Source: Rhodanobacteraceae bacterium (lineage in GTDB: Bacteria; Pseudomonadota; Gammaproteobacteria; Xanthomonadales; SZUA-5). Taken from it: 64,000 nucleotides of DNA. This document shows positions 9,695 to 18,585 of the stretch, one piece after another. A model generated the notes under the pieces. It was not told where the DNA came from, did no database searches, and saw only the letters and a program-made list of their open reading frames with translations. The position numbers were made by a program, and so were the translations under genes. Within the stretch, counting starts at the first letter, position 1, and every line of letters starts with the position of its first letter. The stretch lies in assembly GCA_016717705.1 (NCBI GenBank), contig JADKFD010000099.1:1-64000 (forward strand). The letters run 5' to 3'.

Positions 9695-10824
9695 CCTGAT
9701 CCGGCGCAGCGGCTGTAGGTACCGCCGGGATTCGCGACTACTTCCCCTTCCAACTCCATGCGCAGCAGCATGCTGGAAAGGACTGGGACGGTCAATCCAG
9801 TGCGCTCGGTCAGGCCGTCGATGCTGACTGGATCGTATCCCAGCGCCTGTCGCAACAGGGTGTATTCGGCGTCGTCGGAAGCCACCCGGCCGCCGCCGGA
9901 CGCGGCGGTCGGCAGTGCTTGTGGCGATGGCGGCGTGCGCAGCGTGTCGCGCCATTCGCTGACCATCGGGGCCAGTTCTTCGATCACTTCCTGGGCGGTT
10001 TCGACCAGTTTGGCGCCGTCGCGGATCAATTGGTGGCAGCCCTTGGCGAGCGGATTGTGGATCGAGCCGGGGATGGCGAAGACCTCCCGGCCCTGGTCGA
10101 TGGCCACGCGCGCGGTGATCAGCGAGCCGCTGCCGAGGCTGGCCTCGACCACCAGCGTCCCCAGCGACAGTCCGCTGATGATGCGATTGCGCCGCGGAAA
10201 ATTTTCTCGGCGCGCCGGTGTGCGCGGCGGGAACTCGCTGACCAGCGCTCCCTGCCCGGCAATCGCGCGCGCGAGACCGGCGTGGCGCGCCGGATAGACC
10301 CGGTCGAGTCCGGTTCCCAGTACCGCGATGGTCTGTCCCTTGGCATCCAGGGCGCCCTGGTGCGCGGCGGCGTCGATGCCGGCGGCCAGGCCGCTGGTCA
10401 CCGCAAACCCGCGCGCCACGAAGGTGGCGGCGAAGTCGCGCGCCGTGGCCAGTCCGCCGGCGCTGCCCTGGCGGCTGCCGACGATGGCCAGTTGCGGCAG
10501 CCACAAGGCATCGACGTCGCCGCGCACGAACAGCAGGATCGGCGCGCCGCTGACCCGCTTGAGCAGCGGCGGGTAACGCGCATCGCTGGCGCTGAGCAGG
10601 GTGATGCCGTCGCTCTCGATCCATTTGAGGTCGAGTTCCGCTTCGGCGCGGGCGCGCTCGACGGCCGCGGCGCCCAGCGCCTGCATGGCGATGCGTCGCC
10701 AGGCCAGTTCGACATCGCCCGCGGCGGCATCGAGCGCACGCGCGCACGCCGCGCTGCCGGTGGCATAGGCGCGGTAGAGGGTCAACCAGTCGAAACGGGA
10801 GTCAGCCAAGGGGTCCTCGCGCAT
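9691..10824 (-). CDS. dprA: DNA-processing protein DprA
   Basis: Binds incoming single-stranded DNA during natural transformation and loads RecA. The Rossmann-like core is clear: LAIVGSRQGSAGGLATARDF, SGLAAGIDAAAHQGAL, IAVLGTGLDRVYPARH, NRIISGLSLGTLVVEA and IDQGREVFAIPGS. A C-terminal winged-helix (DprA_WH) follows (EYTLLRQALGYDPVSIDGLT). The N-terminal SAM-like region has ALGAAAVERARAE. MREDPLADSRF at 10824 is chosen; an upstream ATG at 10854 is also in frame, and neither has a good ribosome-binding site. The stop overlaps smg. Family certain. Confidence 0.92.
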   Translation of the reverse strand: MREDPLADSRFDWLTLYRAYATGSAACARALDAAAGDVELAWRRIAMQALGAAAVERARAEAELDLKWIESDGITLLSASDARYPPLLKRVSGAPILLFVRGDVDALWLPQLAIVGSRQGSAGGLATARDFAATFVARGFAVTSGLAAGIDAAAHQGALDAKGQTIAVLGTGLDRVYPARHAGLARAIAGQGALVSEFPPRTPARRENFPRRNRIISGLSLGTLVVEASLGSGSLITARVAIDQGREVFAIPGSIHNPLAKGCHQLIRDGAKLVETAQEVIEELAPMVSEWRDTLRTPPSPQALPTAASGGGRVASDDAEYTLLRQALGYDPVSIDGLTERTGLTVPVLSSMLLRMELEGEVVANPGGTYSRCAGSG

Positions 10825-10889
10825 GGCGCAGGAGCAATGGGCCGATTCTCGCATTCACAGGGACCCAAGCGCGGCGCGCGCGGGCCAGA

Positions 10890-10923
10890 AACGACAACGG
10901 CCGCTTGCGCGGCCGTTGTCGTT
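10890..10923 (-). terminator. Intrinsic terminator of the LysM gene
   Basis: A perfect 15-bp stem (AACGACAACGGCCGC pairing with GCGGCCGTTGTCGTT) has a four-base loop. It lies 21 bases past the LysM stop and upstream of dprA. On the minus strand the stem runs directly into GTCGTTTC, a short T-rich tail. Confidence 0.8.
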
Positions 10924-10943
10924 GACCATTTTGCAGCCTTGGC

Positions 10944-12122
10944 TTAGAGCTCAGTGGGTTCGAGCACCCGGTCGCCGATATGGATCACCTTGACGCCGTT
11001 GACGACCAGACCGTAGCTGATGCGGTCGAAAGTACGGAAAATCATGGTGTGTCCGACGAATTCGTCCGGCAGCGTGACCCGCTTGTCGTGTGGGTTGAAC
11101 AAGGCCCGCGAGGTGCCGCTCGGATAGGCCACCTCGTCGACGATATTCTCGCCAGGCTGATAGATCGAGTAGACCTCGCCGACCTCGATGCCGTCCTGAG
11201 CGCCCCGCGAGATCACCACGACGTTACCTGGACCACCGTAGTTGAAGTCGCCGGCAATCCCGATGACGCGCGTGTTCTCCGGTACGCCCTTGGGCGCATG
11301 CGGGTAGAAGTTGAGCGGCAGCGAAATTTCGTCCTTGGGCAGCAACAGATCGCCCTTGCGAAGTTCGATGTCGGTGTAGGTCACATACAGCGTTGCCGGA
11401 TCACCGACCACGGTGACGACGCCAATGCCGATTTCGACCACTTCCCGGGCCAGTACATCCGCCCGCGCGTCGTAGTACCACTGACCCGGAGTCCAGTGGA
11501 ACTGGTCAGAGGTGCTCCACGGCGTGGCCTCGTTGACCTTTTCCTTGTTCCACAGCCAGCCGTGCGACATCTCGCTGTAGATCACGGTGGGCCTGGCAAT
11601 GACCCAACGCTGCCCGGTGGCGACGTCGGCCGGAAGGCGTCGGGCGTAAATCACCTGCCGATTCGAACCGATCACCCGATTCTCTTCGATCGCAGCGATG
11701 TACGGTGCCGACTCGATCTCCTCATCGCTGAGGACCCGTGGACGCGTCAAAAAGCTGCGGATATCCGAGAGCGGAAGCGGCGGAATCGCGTCATCCTGAC
11801 TCTCCTCGCGCATCCTCGGCCCGATATCCGGCTCATCCGGCGGACTGCCGTTGACCAGAAGTCGCGGCTCGCCGTCGATATACACCAGGCTGAGGACATC
11901 GCCCGGGTAGATCAGATGCGGATTCTCGATTTGTGGATTGGCCTGCCATATTTCAGGCCAATACCACGGGTTCTTCAGAAACTTGCCGGAAATGTCCCAT
12001 AGGGTATCGCCCTTCACCACGACATAGCTGTCGGGGTGATCGGTGCGAACTTCTGGGCCGGCAGCGCTTACCGAAGCGGTGAACAGCAGTGCGGCAACAA
12101 TTGAAAGTGCTTTTTTAAGCAT
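10944..12122 (-). CDS. Exported LysM-domain protein next to dprA
   Basis: The signal peptide MLKKALSIVAALLFTASVSAA is followed by a single LysM domain (about residues 30-75: YVVVKGDTLWDISGKFLKNP and WPEIWQANPQIENPHLIYPG). A long beta-rich C-terminal part of about 300 residues follows, so the protein probably binds peptidoglycan in the periplasm. An orthologous gene of similar size beside dprA-smg is a common Xanthomonadales arrangement; no enzymatic domain is visible. The ATG at 12122 is preferred over upstream in-frame starts because it begins the signal peptide. A strong terminator follows. Confidence 0.88.
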   Translation of the reverse strand: MLKKALSIVAALLFTASVSAAGPEVRTDHPDSYVVVKGDTLWDISGKFLKNPWYWPEIWQANPQIENPHLIYPGDVLSLVYIDGEPRLLVNGSPPDEPDIGPRMREESQDDAIPPLPLSDIRSFLTRPRVLSDEEIESAPYIAAIEENRVIGSNRQVIYARRLPADVATGQRWVIARPTVIYSEMSHGWLWNKEKVNEATPWSTSDQFHWTPGQWYYDARADVLAREVVEIGIGVVTVVGDPATLYVTYTDIELRKGDLLLPKDEISLPLNFYPHAPKGVPENTRVIGIAGDFNYGGPGNVVVISRGAQDGIEVGEVYSIYQPGENIVDEVAYPSGTSRALFNPHDKRVTLPDEFVGHTMIFRTFDRISYGLVVNGVKVIHIGDRVLEPTEL

Positions 12123-12251
12123 GGCAGCCATCTGCCTGATTCCCGAGGGCTTCCTGAGTGTAGCGGAAACATGACGCGGTGAAAACGAGGTGTGCAACAC
12201 GAATTCAAAAGAAAGTGGCGCGAGGGCATGCCATCGATGCAAAAAGGGGAG

Positions 12252-12869
12252 TCATCGATAGGGTCGGCATGCCTCGCGCCGGGAGCGGGCGGCCTGAACC
12301 GAGCTGCAGCGCGCAACCGGGTCAGGACCTTCGCGCCAGGAATCGCCGCCAGACGGCAGGCCCACTTCGTCCGCGTCCTGGGTGGCGGGGCCTCCCGCGC
12401 AGCTCTGCGGGCGCGGCATGTCGCGCAACTGATCCTGCGAGCGCTGGGTGTCCTCCTCCAGCCGCTTGCGCGTGTAGCAACGCTGGGTGGCCATGCGCGT
12501 GCCGGTCTTGCGCTCCTGGCGACAGATGATGCCGCCCTCTTCGATCTTGATCATGCCGGTCTCGAAATTGCTCGCCATCATGCGCAAGTCCGCGGACGGT
12601 TCGGCGTTGGCATCGGCGTTCAGCAGCTCAGCGCGCAAATCGGCGATCTGCGTGATCATCCACTTGCGTTCCTTCTCTTCGATGGTGTCGTAACGACCCT
12701 TCTGGAAACGGCGATCGACGGCCTCCACGTACTCGTTGATTTCCTCGACCGACTTGTCGGACTGCACCGCCACCTGGGTGGTCGCTTCTTCGACAGCGGC
12801 CATCACCGATTGCGAGCAGGCGAGGCCGGCGGACAGGGCAACGGTCAACAGCAGGATTCTCGGCAGCAT
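12252..12869 (-). CDS. Exported Cys-containing protein of unknown function
   Basis: The signal sequence MLPRILLLTVALSAGLACSQ is followed by a mostly helical, charged domain (KSVEEINEYVEAVDRRFQKG, WMITQIADLRAEL) and a segment with paired cysteines (GGIICRQERKTGTRMATQRC). The last 45 or so residues after QSCAGG are low in family-like features and may be read-through after an indel. No function recognised. Divergent from the BlaI-type regulator, with about 155 bases between. Confidence 0.6.
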   Translation of the reverse strand: MLPRILLLTVALSAGLACSQSVMAAVEEATTQVAVQSDKSVEEINEYVEAVDRRFQKGRYDTIEEKERKWMITQIADLRAELLNADANAEPSADLRMMASNFETGMIKIEEGGIICRQERKTGTRMATQRCYTRKRLEEDTQRSQDQLRDMPRPQSCAGGPATQDADEVGLPSGGDSWREGPDPVARCSSVQAARSRREACRPYR

Positions 12870-13024
12870 CGGGCGGTTCCGCGTGCAGGGCGTCGACATC
12901 AAACTACGATCACCTTCGTAGGATGTCAACTCCCAAAACGTAAGCAAGTTTTCAAACCGACGCAAACCCGCTACGATAGTTGCCGTTGATGTCAGCGCGA
13001 TCAGCGATCGCAGGGATAGTCTTC

Positions 13025-13420
13025 ATGGGCAGGAACGAGCTGCAGAAGCCGACCGAGGCCGAGATCGAGTTGCTCAAGGTCATGTGGGATCGCGGCCCCT
13101 GCACGGTGCGCGATATCCACGAGGCGCTGCAGACCGACACTCGCCATACCGCCTACACGACCACGCTGAAGCTGTTGCAGGTGATGCACGTCAAGGGCCT
13201 GGTGATCCGCGACGAGTCGCAGCGCGCGCACCGGTTTGCCGCCACGGTGTCGCGCGAAGCCACCGAACGTGCCTTCGTCGGCGCGTTGATTTCAAAGCTG
13301 TTCGATGGCTCCGCGACACGCCTGGTGATGCAGGCGCTCGGCAATGATCCGCGCGCCAATGAAAGCGAACTGGCGGAGATCCGCCAACTGTTGCAGTCGA
13401 TTGAATCGGAGCGTGCATGA
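13025..13420 (+). CDS. blaI: BlaI/MecI-family transcriptional repressor
   Basis: 131-residue penicillinase-repressor family protein with an N-terminal winged helix (PTEAEIELLKVMWDRGPCTV, TAYTTTLKLLQVMHVKGLV) and a C-terminal dimerisation helix bundle. In the family the dimer binds DNA until cleaved on signal from the BlaR1 partner. MGRNELQKPT at 13025 is the family-like start. Its TGA overlaps the next gene's ATG (ATGATG at 13417), so the two are translationally coupled and almost certainly work together. Confidence 0.92.
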   Translation: MGRNELQKPTEAEIELLKVMWDRGPCTVRDIHEALQTDTRHTAYTTTLKLLQVMHVKGLVIRDESQRAHRFAATVSREATERAFVGALISKLFDGSATRLVMQALGNDPRANESELAEIRQLLQSIESERA

Positions 13421-15138
13421 TGGCTGCTCTCGAACTCACGGTGAATGCGATCGGCTGGACCCTGATCCACTCGATCTGGCTCGGCGCACTGGCCGCAGCG
13501 GCCTACGCGGTGCCCGCCGCGCAGATGCGCAACCACGCGCCACAATCGGCTTATGCCTGGGGCCTGAGTTGCCTGCTGGCCCTGGTGGCCGCGCTGCTGG
13601 TGGTTTTCGTCCACGAGTTCGAGAGCGTGCGCAGCAATGCCGATGCGCAGGCCATCGCGGTCGCCTATGCGGCGCTGCCGGTGGCCACCAGTGCGCTGCC
13701 GGAGGTGACGTCGAGCGTCGCGCCGAGGGCAATCGGTGACTTCATCGAACCGCTGCTGCCGCTGCTGGTGTTGCTGTGGGCGATCGCGGTTCTGGCGATC
13801 GGTGGCGGACTGGTGCGTTCGCAGCTGGCCCTGCGTCGCCTGGTCACCGCCGGCGTCGGCCTGCCGCATCTGGCCACGCCGGTGATCGAACTGGCGCGCT
13901 ATTTCGGTGTTTCCCGGCCGATCGCGGTGGTCAGTTCCGCGGTGGCCCGCGTGCCTTTCGTGATTGGCCATTTTTCCCCGGTGATCGTGCTGCCGCTGGA
14001 GATCGCCACCGGCATGCCATGGCCGCAGCTGAAGCTGATTCTGGCGCACGAAATCGCCCATCTGCGGCGTGCCGACTATCTGGTCAACTGGTTGCAGATC
14101 GCGCTGGAAGTGCTGCTGTTCTTTCACCCCGCCGTGCGCTGGCTGAGTGAAGAGTTGCGTCGCCTGCGCGAGGCTTGCTGCGACGACATGGTGGTCGCCT
14201 ATGCGGGCGGACGCGGCGATTACGCGCGCGCCCTGCTGTCGCTCGAGGAATTCCGCCACGATGCGCCGCTGCTGGCGCCGAGCGCGGTCGCGGGTGGTCT
14301 GTTGTGGCGCGTCCAGCGGATTGCCGGGCGCGCTCCGCATCAACGCGGCGCGCTGCAGAGGATCGTGTTACCGGCGGTGGTGCTCAGCTTGATGGCCACG
14401 TTGATCGCTGGCGGCCTGCAGATTCGTCCTGGCTCCGGCCCGCGCGAACTGACCCTGCCGCAGGTGGAATTGTTCAATGCTGGAATGGAGTTGCCGCCGG
14501 CCAGCACGCAGCCTTCTTCGTGGCGGGCACAACTGCCGGCATTGAGCGCCGCGCGGGCGACCTCGAATGCGCCGCAGGCCATCAATCCGCCAAGCATCGC
14601 GCCGCTGCCGACCGCACGCACGCCGGCCACGCAGGAAGCGCCGATGAGCCGCGCGCAGATCCTGGCTTCCGCGGAGATTGCGACGCCATCTCTGTCGCCG
14701 GCGCCGGTGATCATGCCGGATGCGCGCAAACCCAGGCCGGAAAGCTCGGTCAAACCGAAATTCCCGAGCGGCGTGCGCCTGCTCGATGATTCGCTGACGG
14801 TCGAATTGGGCTACACCCTGACCGCCGGTGGCGACATCGCGGACATCCAGGTGCTGCAGTCGCCCGCCAATGCGGGTGCCTTCGTCGAATCGGCTCGCGC
14901 AGCCTTGCTGCAGTGGCACTATGCCGAGCAGGTCGCCAGCGAACTGGCCGGCGAGCGCCTGCGCCACCGATTCGTGTTCCGCGACCAGGCTGCCCCGGAC
15001 AGCGCACCCGGTGGTTGCTCGATGATCCCCGGCAGCCGCATTTGCGTCGTCAATCAGCAGCCGGAACGACGCGCCGAATCACCGATGAGCGGGCGTCGCT
15101 GCGATTCGACGACGGGTACCCGACTTTGTCGGCGGTGA
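13417..15138 (+). CDS. BlaR1/MecR1-type membrane metallopeptidase (M56) with TonB-like C-terminus
   Basis: Multi-pass membrane gluzincin that would cleave or signal to the upstream BlaI. Transmembrane helices occur near residues 10-35, 45-70 and 105-125. The zinc motif is HEIAH (H211), and the third ligand region is REACCDDMVV. A further helix (about residues 315-335) is followed by a Pro/Ala-rich periplasmic linker. The C-terminal domain is TonB_C-like (ELGYTLTAGGDIADIQVLQS, ARAALLQWHY), not a penicillin-binding sensor as in staphylococcal BlaR1. The trigger is therefore unlikely to be a beta-lactam acylating this protein. 573 residues. Confidence 0.88.
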   Translation: MMAALELTVNAIGWTLIHSIWLGALAAAAYAVPAAQMRNHAPQSAYAWGLSCLLALVAALLVVFVHEFESVRSNADAQAIAVAYAALPVATSALPEVTSSVAPRAIGDFIEPLLPLLVLLWAIAVLAIGGGLVRSQLALRRLVTAGVGLPHLATPVIELARYFGVSRPIAVVSSAVARVPFVIGHFSPVIVLPLEIATGMPWPQLKLILAHEIAHLRRADYLVNWLQIALEVLLFFHPAVRWLSEELRRLREACCDDMVVAYAGGRGDYARALLSLEEFRHDAPLLAPSAVAGGLLWRVQRIAGRAPHQRGALQRIVLPAVVLSLMATLIAGGLQIRPGSGPRELTLPQVELFNAGMELPPASTQPSSWRAQLPALSAARATSNAPQAINPPSIAPLPTARTPATQEAPMSRAQILASAEIATPSLSPAPVIMPDARKPRPESSVKPKFPSGVRLLDDSLTVELGYTLTAGGDIADIQVLQSPANAGAFVESARAALLQWHYAEQVASELAGERLRHRFVFRDQAAPDSAPGGCSMIPGSRICVVNQQPERRAESPMSGRRCDSTTGTRLCRR

Positions 15139-15178
15139 GGGAAGTCGGTTCGCGGATTCCGGACTGGGCCTGCCGGAG

Positions 15179-15270
15179 GTAGGTCACGTTGGCCCGCAGG
15201 GACTACGTGACACTCTGAAATGTGGTGGTGCACTGTCACGTAGTCCGCTGCGCGGACAACGTGACCTACT
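15179..15270. repeat. Family B palindromic repeat, copy 1
   Basis: Starts GTAGGTCACGTTGGCCCGC and ends GCGGACAACGTGACCTAC, with inner GACTACGTGACA/TGTCACGTAGTC arms. This long nested palindrome lies between blaR1-like and def. Confidence 0.8.
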
Positions 15271-15373
15271 GACTTTCCGCCAACCGACATCCGACAACCG
15301 ATAACCCGCTCCCTCCAAGGCGGTTACAATCTGCCGCCATTGAACCGCGCCTTCGCGCCTCCATCTGACGCCC

Positions 15374-15895
15374 ATGGCCCTATTACCTATCCTTGAGTTC
15401 CCCGACGATCGCCTGCGCACCGTCGCCAGGCCGGTCGAGCGCATCGACGCGCCCTTGCAGCGTCTGATCGACGACATGTTCGAAACCATGTACGCGGCGC
15501 CTGGCGTTGGCCTTGCCGCGACGCAGATCGACTATCACTACCAGTTGATCGTCATGGACGTCAGCGAAGAGAAGAACGAGCCGCTGGTGCTGATCAATCC
15601 GCGCATTGTCGAGACCGAGGGCAGCCAGACCTGCCAGGAAGGCTGTCTGTCGGTACCGACCATCTTCGCCGACGTCACCCGCGCCGAGCGTGTAGTGGTC
15701 GAGGCGCTCGATCGCAACGGCGAGCTGCGCCGCATCGATGCCACCGAGCTTCTGGCGGTATGCATCCAGCATGAGATGGATCATCTGGCCGGCAAGGTGT
15801 TCGTCGATTATCTGTCGCCATTGAAGCGACAGATGGTCAAGAGCAAGCTCGACAAGCGCCGCCGCCAGCAGGCACCCGCGAGCGCGACGGGCTGA
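15374..15895 (+). CDS. def: Peptide deformylase
   Basis: Removes the formyl group from nascent N-terminal methionine. All three family motifs are present: GVGLAATQ (residues 44-51), EGCLS (89-93) and the metal-binding QHEMDH (HEMDH 133-137). The metal ligands are the Cys of EGCLS and the two His. The length of 173 residues is normal. It heads the def-fmt-rsmB order typical of the group, here interrupted by repeat elements. Confidence 0.96.
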   Translation: MALLPILEFPDDRLRTVARPVERIDAPLQRLIDDMFETMYAAPGVGLAATQIDYHYQLIVMDVSEEKNEPLVLINPRIVETEGSQTCQEGCLSVPTIFADVTRAERVVVEALDRNGELRRIDATELLAVCIQHEMDHLAGKVFVDYLSPLKRQMVKSKLDKRRRQQAPASATG

Positions 15896-15915
15896 GGGAC
15901 CGTTGCGTTCGCTCT

Positions 15916-16003
15916 GGTAGGCCGATGTACCGCGTAGCGATTCACCGGCTCAGCTTGCGTCAGGTACCCGGTGAACGCGCTGACGCGCGTCCACCGGGCT
16001 ACC
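15916..16003. repeat. Family A palindromic repeat, copy 2
   Basis: GGTAGGCCGATGTACCGCG at the left; GTACCCGGTGAACGCGC and CCACCGGGCTACC at the right. Same nested architecture as 6874-6962. Confidence 0.8.
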
Positions 16004-16036
16004 AAGCTGGCGCTGCGCTGATTCGCGCACCGAAGC

Positions 16037-16090
16037 TGTGGGAGCGGGTTTATCCCGCGAAAGCTCTCGCGGAGTAAATCCGCTCCCACA
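16037..16090. repeat. Family C variant (TGTGGGAGCGGG) inverted repeat
   Basis: TGTGGGAGCGGGTTTATCCC at the left pairs with GGAGTAAATCCGCTCCCACA at the right. It lies immediately before fmt. Confidence 0.8.
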
Positions 16091-16129
16091 TTGAAATCAA
16101 TGACCTACGGCATGTTCGGTGAAAGCCCA

Positions 16130-17050
16130 ATGACGCTCAGAGTGGTATTCGCCGGCACGCCGGAGTTTGCGGTGCCGTGTCTCGAAGCCGTGCTCGCTGC
16201 CGGGGTCGAGTGCGTGGCCGTCTACACCCAGCCGGATCGCCCGGCCGGGCGCGGGCGTCATCTGCAGCCAAGCCCGGTCAAGCAGTGCGCGCTGGCCGCC
16301 GGCATTGCCGTGGAACAACCGGAAACGCTCAAGGACGAGGCGGTGCAGGCGCGGCTGGCGGCCTACGCGCCGGACCTGATGATCGTGGTCGCGTATGGGT
16401 TGATCCTGCCGCGCGCAGTGCTGGCGATTCCGCGCCTGGGTTGCTGGAACGTGCACGGCAGCCTGCTGCCGCGCTGGCGCGGCGCGGCGCCGATCCAGCG
16501 CGCGATCCTCGCTGGCGACAGCGAGACTGGCGTCGATCTGATGCAGATGGAAGCTGGCCTCGACACCGGCCCGGTGCTGCTGGAACGGCGCACATCGATC
16601 AACCCCGACGACACCAGCGCGATGTTGCACGACCGCCTCGCGGCACTCGGGGGTGAGGTCCTGCGCGAGGGTTTGGCGCGGGTGCAGCGCGGCGCGGCGT
16701 TGCCGGTGACCGTGCAGACCGTCGAAGGCGTCACCTATGCGCACAAGCTGGACAAGGCCGAGGCACTGCTCGACTGGCATGAGCCGGCCGCCGTGCTCGA
16801 CCGCAAGATCCGCGCCTTCAATCCCTGGCCGGTGGCCGAGGCCGAGATCTGCGGCGAGCGCGTGCGCATTCATGCCGCCGAGCCGGTCGATGCCAGCGGC
16901 GAACCCGGAACCCCGGTGCGCGCCAGCCGCAGTCGCCTGGCGATCGCCTGCGGCAGCGGCGCATTGGCCATCCTCAAGTTGCAGCGCGCCGGCGGACGGG
17001 TGATCGATGCGGCCGACTATGTGAATGGTCGGCCGGAGTTGAAGCGCTGA
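16130..17050 (+). CDS. fmt: Methionyl-tRNA formyltransferase
   Basis: Formylates initiator Met-tRNA, the step reversed on proteins by Def. Motifs: VVFAGTPEFAVPCLEAVL at the N-terminus, TQPDRPAGRGR, NVHGSLLPRWRGAAPIQ (formyl-tetrahydrofolate site) and GVDLMQMEAGLDTGPVL. A C-terminal OB-like domain follows (AFNPWPVAEAEI, VRASRSRLAIACGSGAL). The ATG at 16130 (MTLRVVF) is chosen because it has GGTGAA upstream and gives the standard 306 residues; ATGs at 16100 and 16112 and a TTG at 16091 are also in frame. Confidence 0.95.
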   Translation: MTLRVVFAGTPEFAVPCLEAVLAAGVECVAVYTQPDRPAGRGRHLQPSPVKQCALAAGIAVEQPETLKDEAVQARLAAYAPDLMIVVAYGLILPRAVLAIPRLGCWNVHGSLLPRWRGAAPIQRAILAGDSETGVDLMQMEAGLDTGPVLLERRTSINPDDTSAMLHDRLAALGGEVLREGLARVQRGAALPVTVQTVEGVTYAHKLDKAEALLDWHEPAAVLDRKIRAFNPWPVAEAEICGERVRIHAAEPVDASGEPGTPVRASRSRLAIACGSGALAILKLQRAGGRVIDAADYVNGRPELKR

Positions 17051-17286
17051 AGGCAGCGGGTAGCAACTGGCAACTGGCGGTCGGGGCGCAGCGAAAAGAC
17101 ACTGGGAACGCCGAGCCCCAGCTCGGCCGCTCTGGCTGTTGCGGATTGCGGTGAATGTAGGCCGCGTGTGCGCAGCTTCATCGCGCTCACCGGCGCTCTG
17201 TCTGCGACCAAGTCCGTCGCGCAGCGTCGTCCGGTCGCCGGCACCGCTAGACTGCCCCCGAAATCCTGCGCAAGGCCGCACCCACG
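17051..17286. other. Intergenic between fmt and rsmB, no feature seen
   Basis: Contains the CAACTGGCAACTGGC-type simple repeat near 17063 that recurs near 53024. No convincing ORF or hairpin. Confidence 0.4.
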
Positions 17287-18585
17287 GTGATCGATTCCAA
17301 AAAACGCGCGTCGCCCATCCGCGCCCAGGTCGCCCAGGCGCTGCAGGCCGTCGCCGCTGGCCAGTCACTGGACGCGGCGATTGCCGCCGTGCACGGCGAG
17401 GAGCGCGAATTGGCCTTCGCCCGCGCGCTGCTGTATCAGACCCTGCGTCACCACTATTCCGCCGATGCGCTGCTGCGCAAGCTGTGCCAGCGCAAGCCGC
17501 GGCCGAATATCTCGGCGCTGCTGCGCGCGGCGCTGACCGAACTGCGCTTTCTGGCTACGCCCACCCATGCCGTGGTGGACGAATGCGTGCGCGCCGCGCA
17601 TCAACTGGACCGCGACGCCGCCGGCTTCGTCAACGCCGCGCTGCGCCGCTTCCTGCGCGAGCGCGAAGCGCTGGAGGCCGGCCTCGCCGACGACGAGGAA
17701 GCGCGTCTGGAGCATCCGCGCTGGCTGATCGAGGCCTTCCGTCGCGACTGGCCGGCAGATGTCGAGGCCCTGTGCGCGGCCGGCAACCGCGCCGGCCCGA
17801 TGTGGCTGCGGGTCGACGCGCGCAGCGGCACGCGCGAGGCCTATCAGGCGGAATTGTCGGCGCTGCGCATCGCGTCGACCGCTCCGCCCCACCCCGCGCA
17901 TGCCTTGCTGCTGAACGATGCAGTCGCCGTCGAGCGCTTGCCCGGCTTCGCGCAGGGGCGCGTTTCCGTGCAGGACGCTGCGGCGCAGCAGGTGGTCGAG
18001 GTCATGGGCGTCAGCGCCGGTCAGCGTGTGCTCGATGCCTGCGCCGCGCCGGGCGGCAAGACGGCGGCACTGGCCGAGTGCGTGCCCGGGCTGGATCTGG
18101 TGGTGATCGAGCGCGAGGCGGCGCGCCTGCCGCGGCTGCGCCAGACCCTGCAGCGCTGTCGCGTGGTGGCCGACGTGATCCATGCCGACGCCGCCGATAC
18201 CGCAACATGGTGGGACACCAAGCCCTTCGATCACATCCTGATCGACGCGCCATGCACCGGCACCGGTGTCATTCGCCGCCATCCGGACATCAAGCACCTG
18301 CGCCGACCGGAGGATGTGGCGACGCTGGTTGCCCAGCAGGCGCGCCTGCTCGATGCACTCTGGCCTTTGCTCGCCCGCGGCGGACGTCTAACCTACGCGA
18401 CGTGTTCAGTCCTCGCCGCCGAGAACCAGGCCCAGATCGCGGCCTTTGCCCAGCGCACGCCTTCGGCGCGCCCGCTGCCGCTGGCCTTGCCCGGATTTCG
18501 GGCGGCCGGCGACGGTTGGCAGCAGTTGTCCGGGCAAAACGACCAGGACGGCTTCTTCTACGCCTGTTTGCTGCGCTCGGATTGA
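17287..18585 (+). CDS. rsmB: 16S rRNA (cytosine(967)-C(5))-methyltransferase
   Basis: SAM-dependent m5C methyltransferase acting on 16S rRNA. An N-terminal NusB-like domain (residues 10-135, VNAALRRFLRERE) is followed by the Rossmann domain. This has motif I DACAAPGGKT, the TCS motif (LTYATCSVL) with the catalytic Cys, and the second cysteine in DAPCTGTGVIRRHPDIK. 432 residues. The start is GTG at 17287 (GTGATCGATTCC). The stop overlaps a possible TTG start of the next gene. Confidence 0.94.
   Translation: MIDSKKRASPIRAQVAQALQAVAAGQSLDAAIAAVHGEERELAFARALLYQTLRHHYSADALLRKLCQRKPRPNISALLRAALTELRFLATPTHAVVDECVRAAHQLDRDAAGFVNAALRRFLREREALEAGLADDEEARLEHPRWLIEAFRRDWPADVEALCAAGNRAGPMWLRVDARSGTREAYQAELSALRIASTAPPHPAHALLLNDAVAVERLPGFAQGRVSVQDAAAQQVVEVMGVSAGQRVLDACAAPGGKTAALAECVPGLDLVVIEREAARLPRLRQTLQRCRVVADVIHADAADTATWWDTKPFDHILIDAPCTGTGVIRRHPDIKHLRRPEDVATLVAQQARLLDALWPLLARGGRLTYATCSVLAAENQAQIAAFAQRTPSARPLPLALPGFRAAGDGWQQLSGQNDQDGFFYACLLRSD

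Noticed and set aside
9215..10747. 510-residue frame covering smg plus antisense-like sequence within dprA
   Set aside because: Only the last 159 residues match Smg; the upstream part is an alternative frame of dprA.
17139..18563. Long plus-strand frame upstream of DUF4390
   Set aside because: Arg/Ala-rich shadow of rsmB, which has all methyltransferase motifs in its own frame.
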